Positions 1 through 8,571 of a stretch of 64,000 nucleotides of DNA are shown here, piece after piece (position 1 is the first letter of the stretch; the number at the start of each line of letters is the position of its first letter). The notes beneath the pieces were generated by a model. It ran no database searches and was not told the DNA's origin. It saw nothing but the letters and a program-made list of their open reading frames with translations. A program made the position numbers and the translations under genes. Origin of the DNA: Colwellia demingiae (GTDB lineage: Bacteria > Pseudomonadota > Gammaproteobacteria > Enterobacterales > Alteromonadaceae); contig NZ_VOLT01000001.1 of assembly GCF_007954275.1 (NCBI RefSeq), positions 372,001 through 436,000 on the forward strand. The letters run 5' to 3'.

Positions 1-35
1 ACCAATATCGGCGTAATTTTACACTTAATATTTTA

Positions 36-839
36 TTAAAAAGCACAGGAAACATGTGCGGCAACAGTCTGAGACGCAATTTGCCCTAGTAATGCCTGCT
101 CAGGTTCAGTTCCGGGCAATTGTGAAATATAAGGTAATGTATCTGCTGTTTGACCACTAATGACTTGATACAGCACTAAAGCACTAAGTAAAGCACCTAA
201 CTCTGTTGCATGATTCCCGTCAACTTGGTAAAGATCTAACTCAGGCTCAATAGCTAAAATTTTATTCCAAGTCAATCCTATTGGAGCAATACAACTAGAC
301 TCTTCATCGGCAATATCAACATGTATACTGTGAACATAATCGGCCTCTTGAGGATTCCCTCGTTGCGGATGTTCAGGAAAGAGGATTGGCGTAGCTCCTT
401 TCTTCTTCGCACGTTGAATCCATGTTCTTGTCGCTTCAGTTGAGTAGAGTACGGACTGGCTTTGAGAGTATTTCTGTCCTTGTAAAATAATATGAGACCA
501 TGGTCTTGCCTCAACTAAATCGATCAAACTTTCTTTATTGACGATTACATCTAGAAAAGCCCCTACGCGTGTATCAATACTTATCTCTTTTTCTTTGAGA
601 CCATTTTGAAAAATAATAGCCAATAACTTTTGTATTGACTGAACGTGGCTATTGCCAATAACGAGTATTTGATACGAGTCGAGTGATCTATTATCTGGAA
701 TTGCCAAGTTTTCAGACACAATAACAGACTCTGGTACTTTAGCATCGAGGTTCACCATTGCTTTTGGTGAACCTTCACTACCACTGCCGCAAGCAGAAAG
801 CAGCAATAATAATGATAAGGTGAATAAATTTAATTTCAT
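36..839 (-). CDS. SGNH/GDSL-like lipoprotein of unknown substrate
   Basis: Exported lipoprotein of about 267 residues. The N-terminus is a short basic-hydrophobic signal ending in a lipobox (LLSAC), so the mature protein should be lipid-anchored. The body resembles SGNH hydrolases: an early IGNSH block (approximately residues 60-64 of the shorter form) in place of GDS, a central LQGQ, and a late DGNHAT that would supply the Asp and His. I chose the ATG at 839, not the upstream start at 878, because it has a GAGGGAAAG ribosome site and puts the lipobox at a normal distance. The missing standard GDS serine context leaves catalysis uncertain. It seems monocistronic, with an inverted repeat just upstream. 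Confidence 0.6.
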   Translation of the reverse strand: MKLNLFTLSLLLLLSACGSGSEGSPKAMVNLDAKVPESVIVSENLAIPDNRSLDSYQILVIGNSHVQSIQKLLAIIFQNGLKEKEISIDTRVGAFLDVIVNKESLIDLVEARPWSHIILQGQKYSQSQSVLYSTEATRTWIQRAKKKGATPILFPEHPQRGNPQEADYVHSIHVDIADEESSCIAPIGLTWNKILAIEPELDLYQVDGNHATELGALLSALVLYQVISGQTADTLPYISQLPGTEPEQALLGQIASQTVAAHVSCAF

Positions 840-870
840 CTTTCCCTCGATAGAAAATTTATAAGAGATA

Positions 871-915
871 ATACCCAAGTCGCTTGAAAATTGGTACTTA
901 AGCTAACTTGGGTAT
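871..915. repeat. Short palindromic intergenic repeat (ATACCCAAGT arms)
   Basis: Inverted repeat with outer arms ATACCCAAGT (871-880) and ACTTGGGTAT (906-915), and weaker pairing continuing inward through CGCTTGA/TTAAGCT. It lies between the lipoprotein gene and the next dehydrogenase gene. It resembles the element at 37822-37892 in having ATACCC ends followed by a CTTGAA segment, so it is probably a dispersed REP-like palindrome. It could also act as a weak terminator. Confidence 0.55.
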
Positions 916-939
916 ACAAATCAATTAGTTAGTTGAGTA

Positions 940-1803
940 CTACTTCTTAAAGCGAGAAATAAGACTTGATGTATCCCAACGGCTCCCGCCATTCTCTTGT
1001 ATCTCTTTATAATACCCATCAAGTTGCTTAGTTACCGTTAAATCAGCACCTAACTTTTCAGCTTCTTCAAAAGCGATTGCAAGATCTTTTCTTACCCAAT
1101 CAACGGCAAAACCAAAGTCGAACTCACGTGCACACATCGTTTTACCACGATTATCCATTTGCCAAGAGCCTGCCGCGCCTTTGCCTATAGTATCAAGTAA
1201 CTTGTCAGTATCTAATCCTGCTTTTTGGGCAAAGTTCAAACCTTCAGCCAAACCTTGTACTGTATTGACAAAACAAATCTGATTTACCATTTTAGCTAAT
1301 TGTCCTGAGCCAACAGGCCCCATTATTTGACTAAAACGAGCGAATGCAGCCATAACAGGCTCTGCTTTAGCAAAAGTAGTTTCATCGCCGCCTACCATTA
1401 CCGTCAGCACACCATTTATCGCACCTGCTTGGCCACCTGAAACGGGTGCATCTAAAAAGTGTTGACCATTTTTATCAGCAATTGCACCAAGCTCAACAGC
1501 AAGTTCTGCAGAAGCCGTGGTATGGTCGACAAAAATACTTCCTTTAGGCAGTCCCGCAAAAATCCCTTCGTCACCTAATGATACTTGTCTGACATCATCA
1601 TCGTTACCGACACAGGCAAAAACAATGTCACAACCCTTTGCGGCTAGCGCAGGCGTTGTTGCAATATCGCCATCAAACTCTTTTTGCCAAGCTAAAGCTT
1701 TATCATTGTTACGGTTATATACACAAACTTGATGACCTGCTTTGGTCAAGTGTCCTGCCATTGGGTAACCCATAACGCCAAGACCAATAAATGCTACTTT
1801 CAT
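940..1803 (-). CDS. NAD(P)-dependent 3-hydroxyisobutyrate dehydrogenase-family oxidoreductase
   Basis: Beta-hydroxyacid dehydrogenase of 287 residues. The first residues hold the Rossmann dinucleotide motif GLGVMG, followed by the family segment DAPVSGG around residue 117 and the catalytic Lys context GSGQLAKMVNQ around residue 170. The C-terminal helical domain is full length. Family members reduce or oxidise short hydroxyacids such as 3-hydroxyisobutyrate, tartronate semialdehyde or succinic semialdehyde; the sequence alone does not say which. The ATG at 1803 has an AAAAGG site. It is divergent from the peroxidase gene, and no valine-catabolism genes lie nearby, so a detoxifying or housekeeping role is as likely as valine breakdown. 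Confidence 0.85.
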   Translation of the reverse strand: MKVAFIGLGVMGYPMAGHLTKAGHQVCVYNRNNDKALAWQKEFDGDIATTPALAAKGCDIVFACVGNDDDVRQVSLGDEGIFAGLPKGSIFVDHTTASAELAVELGAIADKNGQHFLDAPVSGGQAGAINGVLTVMVGGDETTFAKAEPVMAAFARFSQIMGPVGSGQLAKMVNQICFVNTVQGLAEGLNFAQKAGLDTDKLLDTIGKGAAGSWQMDNRGKTMCAREFDFGFAVDWVRKDLAIAFEEAEKLGADLTVTKQLDGYYKEIQENGGSRWDTSSLISRFKK

Positions 1804-1920
1804 ATTCCAACCTTTTAAGTCGTTAAGTTATTCATTAATTTAATGCGATCAGTCTACTTCAGTTTTTTATTTTGCTCTAGCATCTTTTCAATACATCAAT
1901 TTTACACTACAATCACTAAA

Positions 1921-1970
1921 TTAGTTGTACACAACTAAATTGCAAGTAACTTAGTTGATGACAGTATAAT
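1921..1970 (+). promoter_or_regulatory. Candidate OhrR-type operator and promoter for the gpx operon
   Basis: A palindrome TTAGTTGT-AC-ACAACTAA (1921-1938) is followed by another half-site (TTAGTTG, 1951-1957) and a TATAAT -10 box at 1965-1970, about 40 bp before the peroxidase start. The palindrome overlies the -35 area. The operon encodes its own MarR/OhrR-like protein, so autorepression relieved by peroxide is the natural reading. Assignment of the site to that protein is inference. Confidence 0.55.
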
Positions 1971-2012
1971 CATCCTAGATAGCTTTACATTTACTTCAAA
2001 GGAAAAATTAAG

Positions 2013-2495
2013 ATGAGTAATATTTATCAGTTTACCGTTCAGAATAATAAAGAAGAAACGATTGAATTAAATCAGTTTACCGATAAAGTATTACTTATTG
2101 TTAATACAGCGAGTAACTGTGGTTTCACTCCACAATATCAAGGTTTACAATCACTACATGATTCATTTCAAGCAAAAGGTTTTGAAGTATTGGCTTTTCC
2201 TTGTAATCAATTTAAGCAACAAGAAAGTGGCAACAATGAAGAAATACAACAGTTTTGCGATTTACACTTCAATATAAAATTTCCTTTGTTTGATAAAATT
2301 GACGTCAACGGAAGTGATGCTCACCCTCTTTTTAGTTTCTTAAAACAAGAAGCTCCTGGAATTCTTGGCTCTAAATCTATTAAATGGAATTTCACAAAGT
2401 TTTTAGTTAATCGTCAAGGTGAAGTCGTTAAACGTTATGCTCCCACAACAAAACCAGAAGCGATTACAGCCGATATAGAAAAGTTATTGGTATAA
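2013..2495 (+). CDS. Glutathione peroxidase (Cys type)
   Basis: Thioredoxin-fold peroxidase of 160 residues, the usual bacterial Gpx/BtuE length. The active-site block NTASNCGFTPQ carries cysteine where animal enzymes have selenocysteine. The later FPCNQF and KWNFTKFLV blocks supply the Gln, Trp and Asn of the catalytic tetrad. It reduces hydrogen peroxide and organic hydroperoxides in the cytoplasm, probably using thioredoxin or glutathione as reductant. A clear AAGGA site precedes the ATG. The gene is followed after 3 bp by a redox-sensing MarR-family gene, a pairing that indicates peroxide-induced expression. Confidence 0.92.
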   Translation: MSNIYQFTVQNNKEETIELNQFTDKVLLIVNTASNCGFTPQYQGLQSLHDSFQAKGFEVLAFPCNQFKQQESGNNEEIQQFCDLHFNIKFPLFDKIDVNGSDAHPLFSFLKQEAPGILGSKSIKWNFTKFLVNRQGEVVKRYAPTTKPEAITADIEKLLV

Positions 2496-2498
2496 TAG

Positions 2499-2930
2499 AT
2501 GAGTGATAATTTACTACTAGAAAAACAGTTATGTTTTCGGCTTTATAGTTTGAACAAACTAATGTGTCGACTTTACGCGCCCGTTTTAAAAGAGCTAGCA
2601 TTAACCTATCCACAATATCTGGCTATGCTCGTTCTATGGCAAAACACAGCAGGAATTTCGGTTAAAGACTTAGGTAATCAACTTGATTTGGATTCAGGCA
2701 CACTTTCTCCTTTACTAAAGCGCATGGAATCACAAGGATTACTAACTCGAATTAGGCAATCTACAGATGAGCGGGTAGTTATCATCAAATTAACTAAAAA
2801 AGGAATTGGGTTACAACAAAGCGCGGAGCATATTCCAGGAGAAATGTTTGCAGTAACTGGCTTAACACCGGATAAGTTACAGCACTTAAATCAAGAGCTC
2901 GATCAGCTCATTGCTAATATCAGTGACTAA
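2499..2930 (+). CDS. ohrR: MarR-family regulator, OhrR-like
   Basis: Winged-helix regulator of 143 residues. The N-terminus reads LCFRLYS with Cys12, matching the reactive peroxide-sensing Cys near the N-terminus of OhrR proteins. The following helix has the typical LYAPVLKELALTYPQYLAML, and the recognition region DLDSGTLSPLLKRME with a wing of RIRQSTDERVV is standard OhrR. It likely represses its own operon until Cys12 is oxidised by organic hydroperoxides. Oddly, the partner gene is a glutathione peroxidase, not ohr. The start lies 3 bp after the gpx stop, so translation is probably coupled. Confidence 0.85.
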   Translation: MSDNLLLEKQLCFRLYSLNKLMCRLYAPVLKELALTYPQYLAMLVLWQNTAGISVKDLGNQLDLDSGTLSPLLKRMESQGLLTRIRQSTDERVVIIKLTKKGIGLQQSAEHIPGEMFAVTGLTPDKLQHLNQELDQLIANISD

Positions 2931-2948
2931 TAGCTAAAACTCTCAGAA

Positions 2949-2980
2949 AAAAAAGAATGAAGCTTTTCTCATTCTTTTTT
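2949..2980. terminator. Bidirectional rho-independent terminator
   Basis: The hairpin GAATGA/TCATTC is flanked by an A-run on the left and a T-run on the right (AAAAAAGAATGA ... TCATTCTTTTTT). It ends the gpx-ohrR transcript and could also serve lysC from the other side. Confidence 0.75.
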
Positions 2981-3067
2981 ATAACAATGACTTTAACAGT
3001 GCTTTAGCCTTTAGGTAAAACGTATCAAGCACTGTGTCTTAAAACCTCTATATTAAGAGGACTAAGT

Positions 3068-4438
3068 TTAAGAAAACAAGGTGTTATGTAATTTCTCAAC
3101 CACATAGTTTGCCTCATCTTCATTCACTAAAAAGCATAAGTTATTGGCACTAGCGCCATGACAAATTAAACGGATATTCACATCATTAATCGTTTCAAAG
3201 ATGCTTTGGCCAATGCCTTTAGCACAAGTTAAACCATTACCTATAACAGCAACTAGCGATAACCCATGCTCAACACTTACTTCACATAGCTGCTCTAATT
3301 CTGCAACCACAGCATTAGTAATTAATGATTGCGTTGAACCACTTGGATTGTCGAAGGTTAAGGCAACACTAATTTCACTAGTGGTGATCAAATCAATGCT
3401 CAATTCATGTTTAGCTAGTACGCCAAAAACTTTAGCTAAGAAGCCACTAGCATGCAACATGGCTGGGCTTTTTACCGTCACCAAAGTTTGTTCACGTCTC
3501 AACGCAATTGAACGATAGGTTGGGTTAGACTCAACTTTTTGTTTGATTTGCGTGCCGCCCTTTTCTGGCTCTTTACTTGAGCCGACAAAAACAGGAATAT
3601 TCTGGCGCATTGCAGGAATCAATGTCGCGGGGTGTAATATTTTTGCGCCAAAGGTGGCCATTTCGGCTGCTTCGCCAAAACTAATCTCTTTAATCGCACG
3701 CGCTTGATCAGTAATACGTGGGTCAGTGGTAAATATACCTACAACATCAGTCCAAATAGATAAATTATTGCCATTTAATGACTCAGCAAGTAACGCAGCT
3801 GAATAATCAGATCCGCCTCGACCTAGCGTCGTTGTGTGCCCTTGGCTATCTTGACCAATAAACCCCTGGGTGACAATTACTTTATCTCTCAGCTTAGGTG
3901 CCAGTAATTGAGTGCTTTGCTGACTTAATTGCTCAAGATCTACTACCGCTTTGCCATATAAGCTATTGGTTTTCATCACTTGCTGAACATTAAAATATTC
4001 ACCCGGAATATCAACAGATTGTAAAACTTGAGCGAAAATACGCGAGCTGAATTGCTCACCAAAGGCAAGAATTGCATCCCCTGTCTTAGTCGAGTATTGT
4101 AATAATTGAGTTAATGCATGCTGAGTTAGTTCATCAAGTAAGTTATTTATTTCTTGATTAAGCTGTGCTTCAACATCGCTTGATAAATGCTGAGTTATAT
4201 TGACTTGAATAGCACGGATATTTTCAACAATATCCTTTTGCTCGATTACAGATACATTTTTTTGACTTAAACGAACGAGAAGGTTTGTCACGCCTGAGCT
4301 AGCTGAAACAACCACTAAGCGATTACTGCTATCATTTTTAATAATATTGGCACAACGTAACATGGCTTGGTAATCGGCAACGCTAGTACCGCCAAACTTG
4401 GCTACAGTTAAAGATGATGTTGATTGAACTGAATTCAC
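3068..4438 (-). CDS. lysC: Lysine-sensitive aspartokinase III
   Basis: Aspartate kinase of 456 residues that phosphorylates aspartate at the entry to lysine, threonine and methionine synthesis. The kinase domain opens with VAKFGGTSVAD, has the TLGRGGSDYSA nucleotide/substrate loop around residues 205-215 and FGAKILHPATL after it. Two C-terminal ACT domains follow (MLHASGFLAKVF..., VAVIGNGL...). There is no fused homoserine dehydrogenase, and the length equals E. coli LysC. The start codon is GTG at 4438 with GGGAG upstream. A lysine riboswitch and terminator occupy the leader, confirming lysine feedback on transcription as well as the expected allosteric control. Confidence 0.95.
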   Translation of the reverse strand: MNSVQSTSSLTVAKFGGTSVADYQAMLRCANIIKNDSSNRLVVVSASSGVTNLLVRLSQKNVSVIEQKDIVENIRAIQVNITQHLSSDVEAQLNQEINNLLDELTQHALTQLLQYSTKTGDAILAFGEQFSSRIFAQVLQSVDIPGEYFNVQQVMKTNSLYGKAVVDLEQLSQQSTQLLAPKLRDKVIVTQGFIGQDSQGHTTTLGRGGSDYSAALLAESLNGNNLSIWTDVVGIFTTDPRITDQARAIKEISFGEAAEMATFGAKILHPATLIPAMRQNIPVFVGSSKEPEKGGTQIKQKVESNPTYRSIALRREQTLVTVKSPAMLHASGFLAKVFGVLAKHELSIDLITTSEISVALTFDNPSGSTQSLITNAVVAELEQLCEVSVEHGLSLVAVIGNGLTCAKGIGQSIFETINDVNIRLICHGASANNLCFLVNEDEANYVVEKLHNTLFS

Positions 4439-4451
4439 AAATTTCTCCCAT

Positions 4452-4496
4452 AAAAAAACTAGTTATTTACTGCGCTCTTTGCTGAGTAAATTAACT
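4452..4496 (-). terminator. Riboswitch-controlled terminator in the lysC leader
   Basis: On the minus strand a stem formed by AGTTAATTTACT and AGTAAATAACT is followed by seven T residues, ending only a few bases before the lysC ribosome site. It sits downstream of the lysine aptamer, so it is the likely expression platform: lysine binding should favour termination. The competing antiterminator pairing was not worked out. Confidence 0.75.
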
Positions 4497-4591
4497 ATTG
4501 GAAGAGCATGACTGAGTAGTTAACGAGTGATGTATTTTGCATGTTATAAGGGGATATAATTTTAAACAGCAAATAAACGAAAATTTTTCAG

Positions 4592-4804
4592 CCAGAAGCT
4601 CTCCACCTATTATTTAATGCTTAATGATACCTAATTAGTTAGGTATCATTTAACAAATACGTCAGGTGACAGCCATAAGGATTCAACCTTAGTGACCGAG
4701 TATTTAAATCCACACTTATATACTCTCGGCGATAACTTCCCTCAAAAACGGTATTTGGAATGTGGTTCCTCTCGTTTTCTACCTAAGTTTCGCACCTCTT
4801 CTGG
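4592..4804 (-). ncRNA. Lysine riboswitch (L box) of lysC
   Basis: The minus strand carries the L-box landmarks in order: CCAGAAGAGGTGCG at the 5' end, ATCGCCGAG in the middle, the GGTTGAATCC loop, GGCTGTCACC, and GGTGGAGAGCTTCTGG at the 3' end. The outer arms CCAGAAG (4798-4804) and CTTCTGG (4592-4598) form helix P1. These blocks match the E. coli lysC leader almost word for word. The strong stem at 4623-4650 is the variable helix inside the aptamer, not a terminator. The 213-nt length is normal for the class. Confidence 0.95.
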
Positions 4805-4842
4805 TACATTATACTTTAGAGTATTGACCCTAAACCACAATG
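4805..4842 (-). promoter_or_regulatory. Promoter of the lysC leader
   Basis: A perfect TATAAT (plus-strand attata, 4808-4813) lies 3-4 bases before the riboswitch P1 helix, with a weak GGTTTA-like -35 element 17 bp further upstream. Transcription would begin at or just inside the aptamer, which fits the riboswitch boundary. Confidence 0.6.
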
Positions 4843-5166
4843 CGAAATCATTAGACCCGATTTAACCTTACATTGCAACAGGCTATTAGTCAGTTTTTGC
4901 AAGTTTTTTGCCGTTATTATTCACTTTGTTAGGCACCTTTCTAGGTAATTCATTACATATTACTTATCTACTTAAGGTAAAAAAACTTGTTAAGTAGTTA
5001 CTTTATAAAAGCATTGTCGAGAGCTAAGGTCATATTTTACTCACTTAGGTCTTTGGTTTATTTACTGAATAAACTCTGCAAAGGGGGAAATTATTAGGTA
5101 AACACTGTACAGTAACAATGTGTATACAAAGCCCTTTTTATTCAAAACTACTTACAGGAAGCAATA
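4843..5166. other. Intergenic region between lysC leader and BCCT gene
   Basis: About 320 bp of AT-rich DNA between divergent genes. The right end carries the BCCT ribosome site (AGGAAG). I see no coding potential and no convincing operator. Confidence 0.5.
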
Positions 5167-6774
5167 ATGAGCAAAAACAAAGAAGATACAGATAAAGATA
5201 AGGAGCTTGTTGTTGAAAAGTCCGTTTACCGATCTGACCACGTGATTGGAGAGAATAACGTAGAAATAATGGGCATGGACTTACATAATCCTGTGTTCTT
5301 TTTCTCATCTACACTTATTGTTGTATTTGTTCTATTAACCCTACTATTCCCTGAATTAGCCAAACAATCATTCGATGCATCAAAAAGCTGGTCTATCGAC
5401 CATTTTGACTGGCTATTCATTGTTAGCGGTAACCTTTTTGTCCTTTTTTGTTTAGCGTTGGTTGTTTCACCTTTTGGTAAAATCCGACTCGGTGGTACTG
5501 AAGCAAAACCAGACTTTAGCAAATTGTCTTGGTTTTCTATGCTATTTTCTGCCGGAATGGGCATAGGTTTAATGTTTTGGAGTGTTGCAGAGCCTGTTGG
5601 TTACTTCACTAATTGGTATGGAACGCCCCTAAATACGGTTGCCGGTACTCCCGAGGCAGCTAAAATGGCGATGGCGGCAACAATGTATCACTGGGGATTA
5701 CACCCATGGGCCATCTATGCCGTTGTAGGTTTGTCTTTAGCTTTCTTCACTTTTAACTGCAACATGCCATTAACCATCCGCTCTTCTTTTTACCCATTAT
5801 TAGGCGAACGCGTTTGGGGCTGGCCGGGCAATGTCATTGATATTACCGCGGTATTAGCTACTATTTTTGGTCTCGCTACCTCTTTAGGTTTTGGGGCACA
5901 ACAAGCGGCTGGAGGTTTAAGCTTCCTATTCGATATACCCAATACCATAAACACTCAGATTGCCATTATATTTGGTGTTACCATGGTCGCCATATTCTCA
6001 GTGACTCGAGGCTTAGATGGCGGGGTTAAACTATTAAGTAATATCAATATGTCACTTGCGGTTGTATTAATGTTATTTGTTATTATTACGGGTTCTACTG
6101 TAGTGATTATTAATGGTGTTGGCACAACGTTACTTGCCTATGCCGAAAATATTATTCCGTTAAGTAACTGGATTGGTCGTGAAGACGAAACATTCTATCA
6201 TGGATGGACTGTATTTTATTGGGCTTGGTGGGTTTCTTGGTCACCGTTTGTAGGTATGTTCATCGCAAGGATCTCTCGTGGTAGAACAGTACGTGAATTC
6301 ATATTAGCAGTATTATTTGTTCCTACTTTACTTACATCAGTATGGATGGCGACCTTTGGCGGCATGGGTCTTGAGCAAGTACAAAATGGTGTAGGTCAAT
6401 TAGCTCAAGGCATTGGTGATAGTTCGTTAGCACTATTTCAAATGTTAGAGAATTTGCCTTTAAGCAATGTTACTTCTTTCTTGGCGATTGTCTTGGTATT
6501 GATTTTCTTTGTCACCTCATCAGATTCAGGCTCTTTAGTCATAGATAGTATTACCGCTGGTGGTAAAGTAGATGTGCCGGTACCACAAAGAATATTCTGG
6601 GCAGCTATCGAAGGTGTTATTGCTGCTGCATTATTATTTGGTGGTGGCAAAGATGCACTGGGTGCTTTGCAAGCTGCAGCCATAACAGTAGGTTTACCTT
6701 TTACCGTACTATTAATTGTTATGTGTTTCGGTTTATTCTTGGGATTAAAAAGAGAGTATAAAAAACTAAGTTAA
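5167..6774 (+). CDS. BCCT-family betaine/choline/carnitine transporter
   Basis: Secondary transporter of 535 residues with about 12 membrane segments, imports quaternary ammonium compounds such as glycine betaine or choline. The TM3 glycine stretch AGMGIGLMFWSVAEPVGYF and the Trp-rich TM8 signature FYWAWWVSWSPFVGMFIARISRGR are both intact. The N-terminus is a 30-residue charged tail and the C-terminus is short (LKREYKKLS), so it lacks the long regulatory tail of BetT/BetP. That suggests uptake without strong osmotic gating. No betaine catabolic gene is adjacent. An imperfect hairpin at 6819-6863 follows it. Confidence 0.9.
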   Translation: MSKNKEDTDKDKELVVEKSVYRSDHVIGENNVEIMGMDLHNPVFFFSSTLIVVFVLLTLLFPELAKQSFDASKSWSIDHFDWLFIVSGNLFVLFCLALVVSPFGKIRLGGTEAKPDFSKLSWFSMLFSAGMGIGLMFWSVAEPVGYFTNWYGTPLNTVAGTPEAAKMAMAATMYHWGLHPWAIYAVVGLSLAFFTFNCNMPLTIRSSFYPLLGERVWGWPGNVIDITAVLATIFGLATSLGFGAQQAAGGLSFLFDIPNTINTQIAIIFGVTMVAIFSVTRGLDGGVKLLSNINMSLAVVLMLFVIITGSTVVIINGVGTTLLAYAENIIPLSNWIGREDETFYHGWTVFYWAWWVSWSPFVGMFIARISRGRTVREFILAVLFVPTLLTSVWMATFGGMGLEQVQNGVGQLAQGIGDSSLALFQMLENLPLSNVTSFLAIVLVLIFFVTSSDSGSLVIDSITAGGKVDVPVPQRIFWAAIEGVIAAALLFGGGKDALGALQAAAITVGLPFTVLLIVMCFGLFLGLKREYKKLS

Positions 6775-6880
6775 GACAACTTAGCTTTCTCCCAACAAAG
6801 TCTAATTTAGCTAAGCAGCCTAGTGCAATACTTGATATAGTAAATAGATATCAATGCTCTAGGTAACTTAGCTGAATCAT

Positions 6881-7645
6881 ATGGATTTATTTCTTCTTAA
6901 AAAGATCATCACTGTATTGATCATGCCCATCAATATAGTGCTGTTATTACTTATTTTTTCCCTCGTTGTTCATCGTACAAAGCCTAACCAAAGTATTAAG
7001 AGCCTATCAACTGCTATAGTCATTCTACTTATCAGCGCCTTCGCACCTTTTTCAGATACGGTTATGACCGCTATTGAAAATGATTACCCGCCTTATGTTA
7101 AAACAAACGTGTCTGTCGATTACATAGTGGTATTAGGTTGCGGCCATAATACCAACGCTGAGTTGCCAGTAACTAGCCAACTAAAAACTTGTTCGTTACA
7201 ACGAATGGTTGAAGCCCTACGTATTTATCAACTACATCCAGAAGCCAGAATAATCACCTCAGGTTACGGCGAATATAATCCTGTATCTAATGCGGAAACG
7301 GTAAAGCAATCATTGGTACTTTTAGGCGTTCCGGCGCAAAAAATTATTACTGAAAATTTTCCAAAGGATACTGAAGAAGAAGCACAACTCATTGCGCCGC
7401 GGGTACAAGGTACCCAAGTGATACTGGTGACAAATGCTGACCATATGCCGCGTTCTATCAATTACTTCCAGGCAGAAGGAATATACCCTATTGCTGCACC
7501 AACCGGCTATTGGGTAAAGAATCCAGAAAGTAGTAAAAGCTGGGGGCATTACATACCTAATAGTAAGAAGTTAGAACAAACCACTATTGCTTGGTATGAG
7601 AGTTTAGGGCTGATAGTGCAATGGTTTAAATCACTCTTCAGCTGA
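6881..7645 (+). CDS. elyC: DUF218 / ElyC-like inner-membrane protein
   Basis: Protein of 254 residues with two N-terminal membrane helices (approximately 5-30 and 38-58) and a periplasmic DUF218 domain beginning DYIVVLGCGHN. Family landmarks are LQRMVEALRIY, ITSGYGEYNPVSNAETVKQSL, ENFPKDTEEEA and LVTNADHMPRSINYF. Size and topology match E. coli ElyC (YcbC), which affects peptidoglycan assembly and lipid-carrier metabolism at low temperature; YdcF/SanA relatives share the fold but lack this layout. The biochemical activity is not established. Confidence 0.8.
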   Translation: MDLFLLKKIITVLIMPINIVLLLLIFSLVVHRTKPNQSIKSLSTAIVILLISAFAPFSDTVMTAIENDYPPYVKTNVSVDYIVVLGCGHNTNAELPVTSQLKTCSLQRMVEALRIYQLHPEARIITSGYGEYNPVSNAETVKQSLVLLGVPAQKIITENFPKDTEEEAQLIAPRVQGTQVILVTNADHMPRSINYFQAEGIYPIAAPTGYWVKNPESSKSWGHYIPNSKKLEQTTIAWYESLGLIVQWFKSLFS

Positions 7646-7658
7646 TTTTTATAGTTTA

Positions 7659-7693
7659 AATTACTTGAATCAATAAAGCAGATTCAAGTAATT
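7659..7693. terminator. Hairpin between convergent elyC-like and nif3-like genes
   Basis: A 13-bp perfect stem AATTACTTGAATC (7659-7671) / GATTCAAGTAATT (7681-7693) with a 9-nt loop. It lacks a good T-run on either strand, so termination is plausible but not proven. Confidence 0.5.
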
Positions 7694-7729
7694 AACGAAC
7701 GTAATTTGTCTTCGCTTATACCTTAATTT

Positions 7730-8488
7730 TTAAACGGGGTTATCTATATCAACAAATATTACGTCGAGTCCATGCTTTTCTGCTAAATGCTCTCCTAAGG
7801 CTTTTATCCCATAACGCTCAGTAGCATGATGGCCAGCAGCAAAAAAGTGTATATCCATTTCATGGGCTATATGAGTCGTTTGTTCTGATACTTCTCCGGT
7901 TAAAAACGCATCTATGCCCTGCTCTGCAGCAAGTTCAATATAACCTTGACCGCCGCCAGAACACCAAGCGATAGTTTTTATTGGTTTATTGCTAGGTGCT
8001 GCGATATGTAAACATTCTCGCTCAAGCGTACTATTAATCAACTGGGTAAAACTTTCACCACTACAGGGCTGCTCAAAACCCCCTTTCATCGCAACACTTA
8101 ATGGATTGCCAACTTCTAGTGGTTCTACATCGACAATATTAAATAACTTAGCTAACTGTGCGTTGTTACCCAGTGTAGGGTGAATATCTAAGGGTAAGTG
8201 ATAAGCAAATAAATTAATGTCGTTTACCAATAGTGCCTTAATACGGTCATGCTTCATGCCACGAATAACGTAAGATTCATTTTTCCAAAAATAACCGTGA
8301 TGTACCAGTATGGCATCAGCTTGCTCTGCTATTGCTTTATCAATTAAGGCTTTTGAAGCAGTGACTCCTGTCACTATTTTTTTTATCTCATCACATCCTT
8401 GTATTTGTAAGCCATTAGGGGTGAAGTCTTTTATTTGTTGTGGTTTTAACAATTCAGTTAAATAGCTTTCTAATTCATTACTATGCAT
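7730..8488 (-). CDS. Nif3-like dinuclear metal centre protein (YbgI family)
   Basis: Protein of 252 residues of the Nif3/YbgI family, known to form hexameric toroids with a di-metal site. Metal-ligand segments are visible: ILVHHGYFW near residue 65, HLPLD near residue 97 and AGHHATERYG near residue 217. The opening ELESYLTELLKPQQIKDFTPNGLQIQG is diagnostic. Some databases call the family GTP cyclohydrolase 1 type 2, but no clear function is established for the YbgI branch. It is transcribed convergently with the elyC-like gene and stands alone. Confidence 0.88.
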   Translation of the reverse strand: MHSNELESYLTELLKPQQIKDFTPNGLQIQGCDEIKKIVTGVTASKALIDKAIAEQADAILVHHGYFWKNESYVIRGMKHDRIKALLVNDINLFAYHLPLDIHPTLGNNAQLAKLFNIVDVEPLEVGNPLSVAMKGGFEQPCSGESFTQLINSTLERECLHIAAPSNKPIKTIAWCSGGGQGYIELAAEQGIDAFLTGEVSEQTTHIAHEMDIHFFAAGHHATERYGIKALGEHLAEKHGLDVIFVDIDNPV

Positions 8489-8571
8489 GGTTGGGTTACT
8501 TTTTAATAATGTTGATAATAAAGGGGACGATATAGTTTTCAGGCAACAGACACTATCTTTCTAGTGGGAAT

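Noticed and set aside
4623-4650. Strong hairpin AATGATACCTAA / TTAGGTATCATT as a terminator
   Set aside because: It lies between the two P1 arms of the lysine aptamer and has no T-run on the minus strand; it is an internal helix of the riboswitch.
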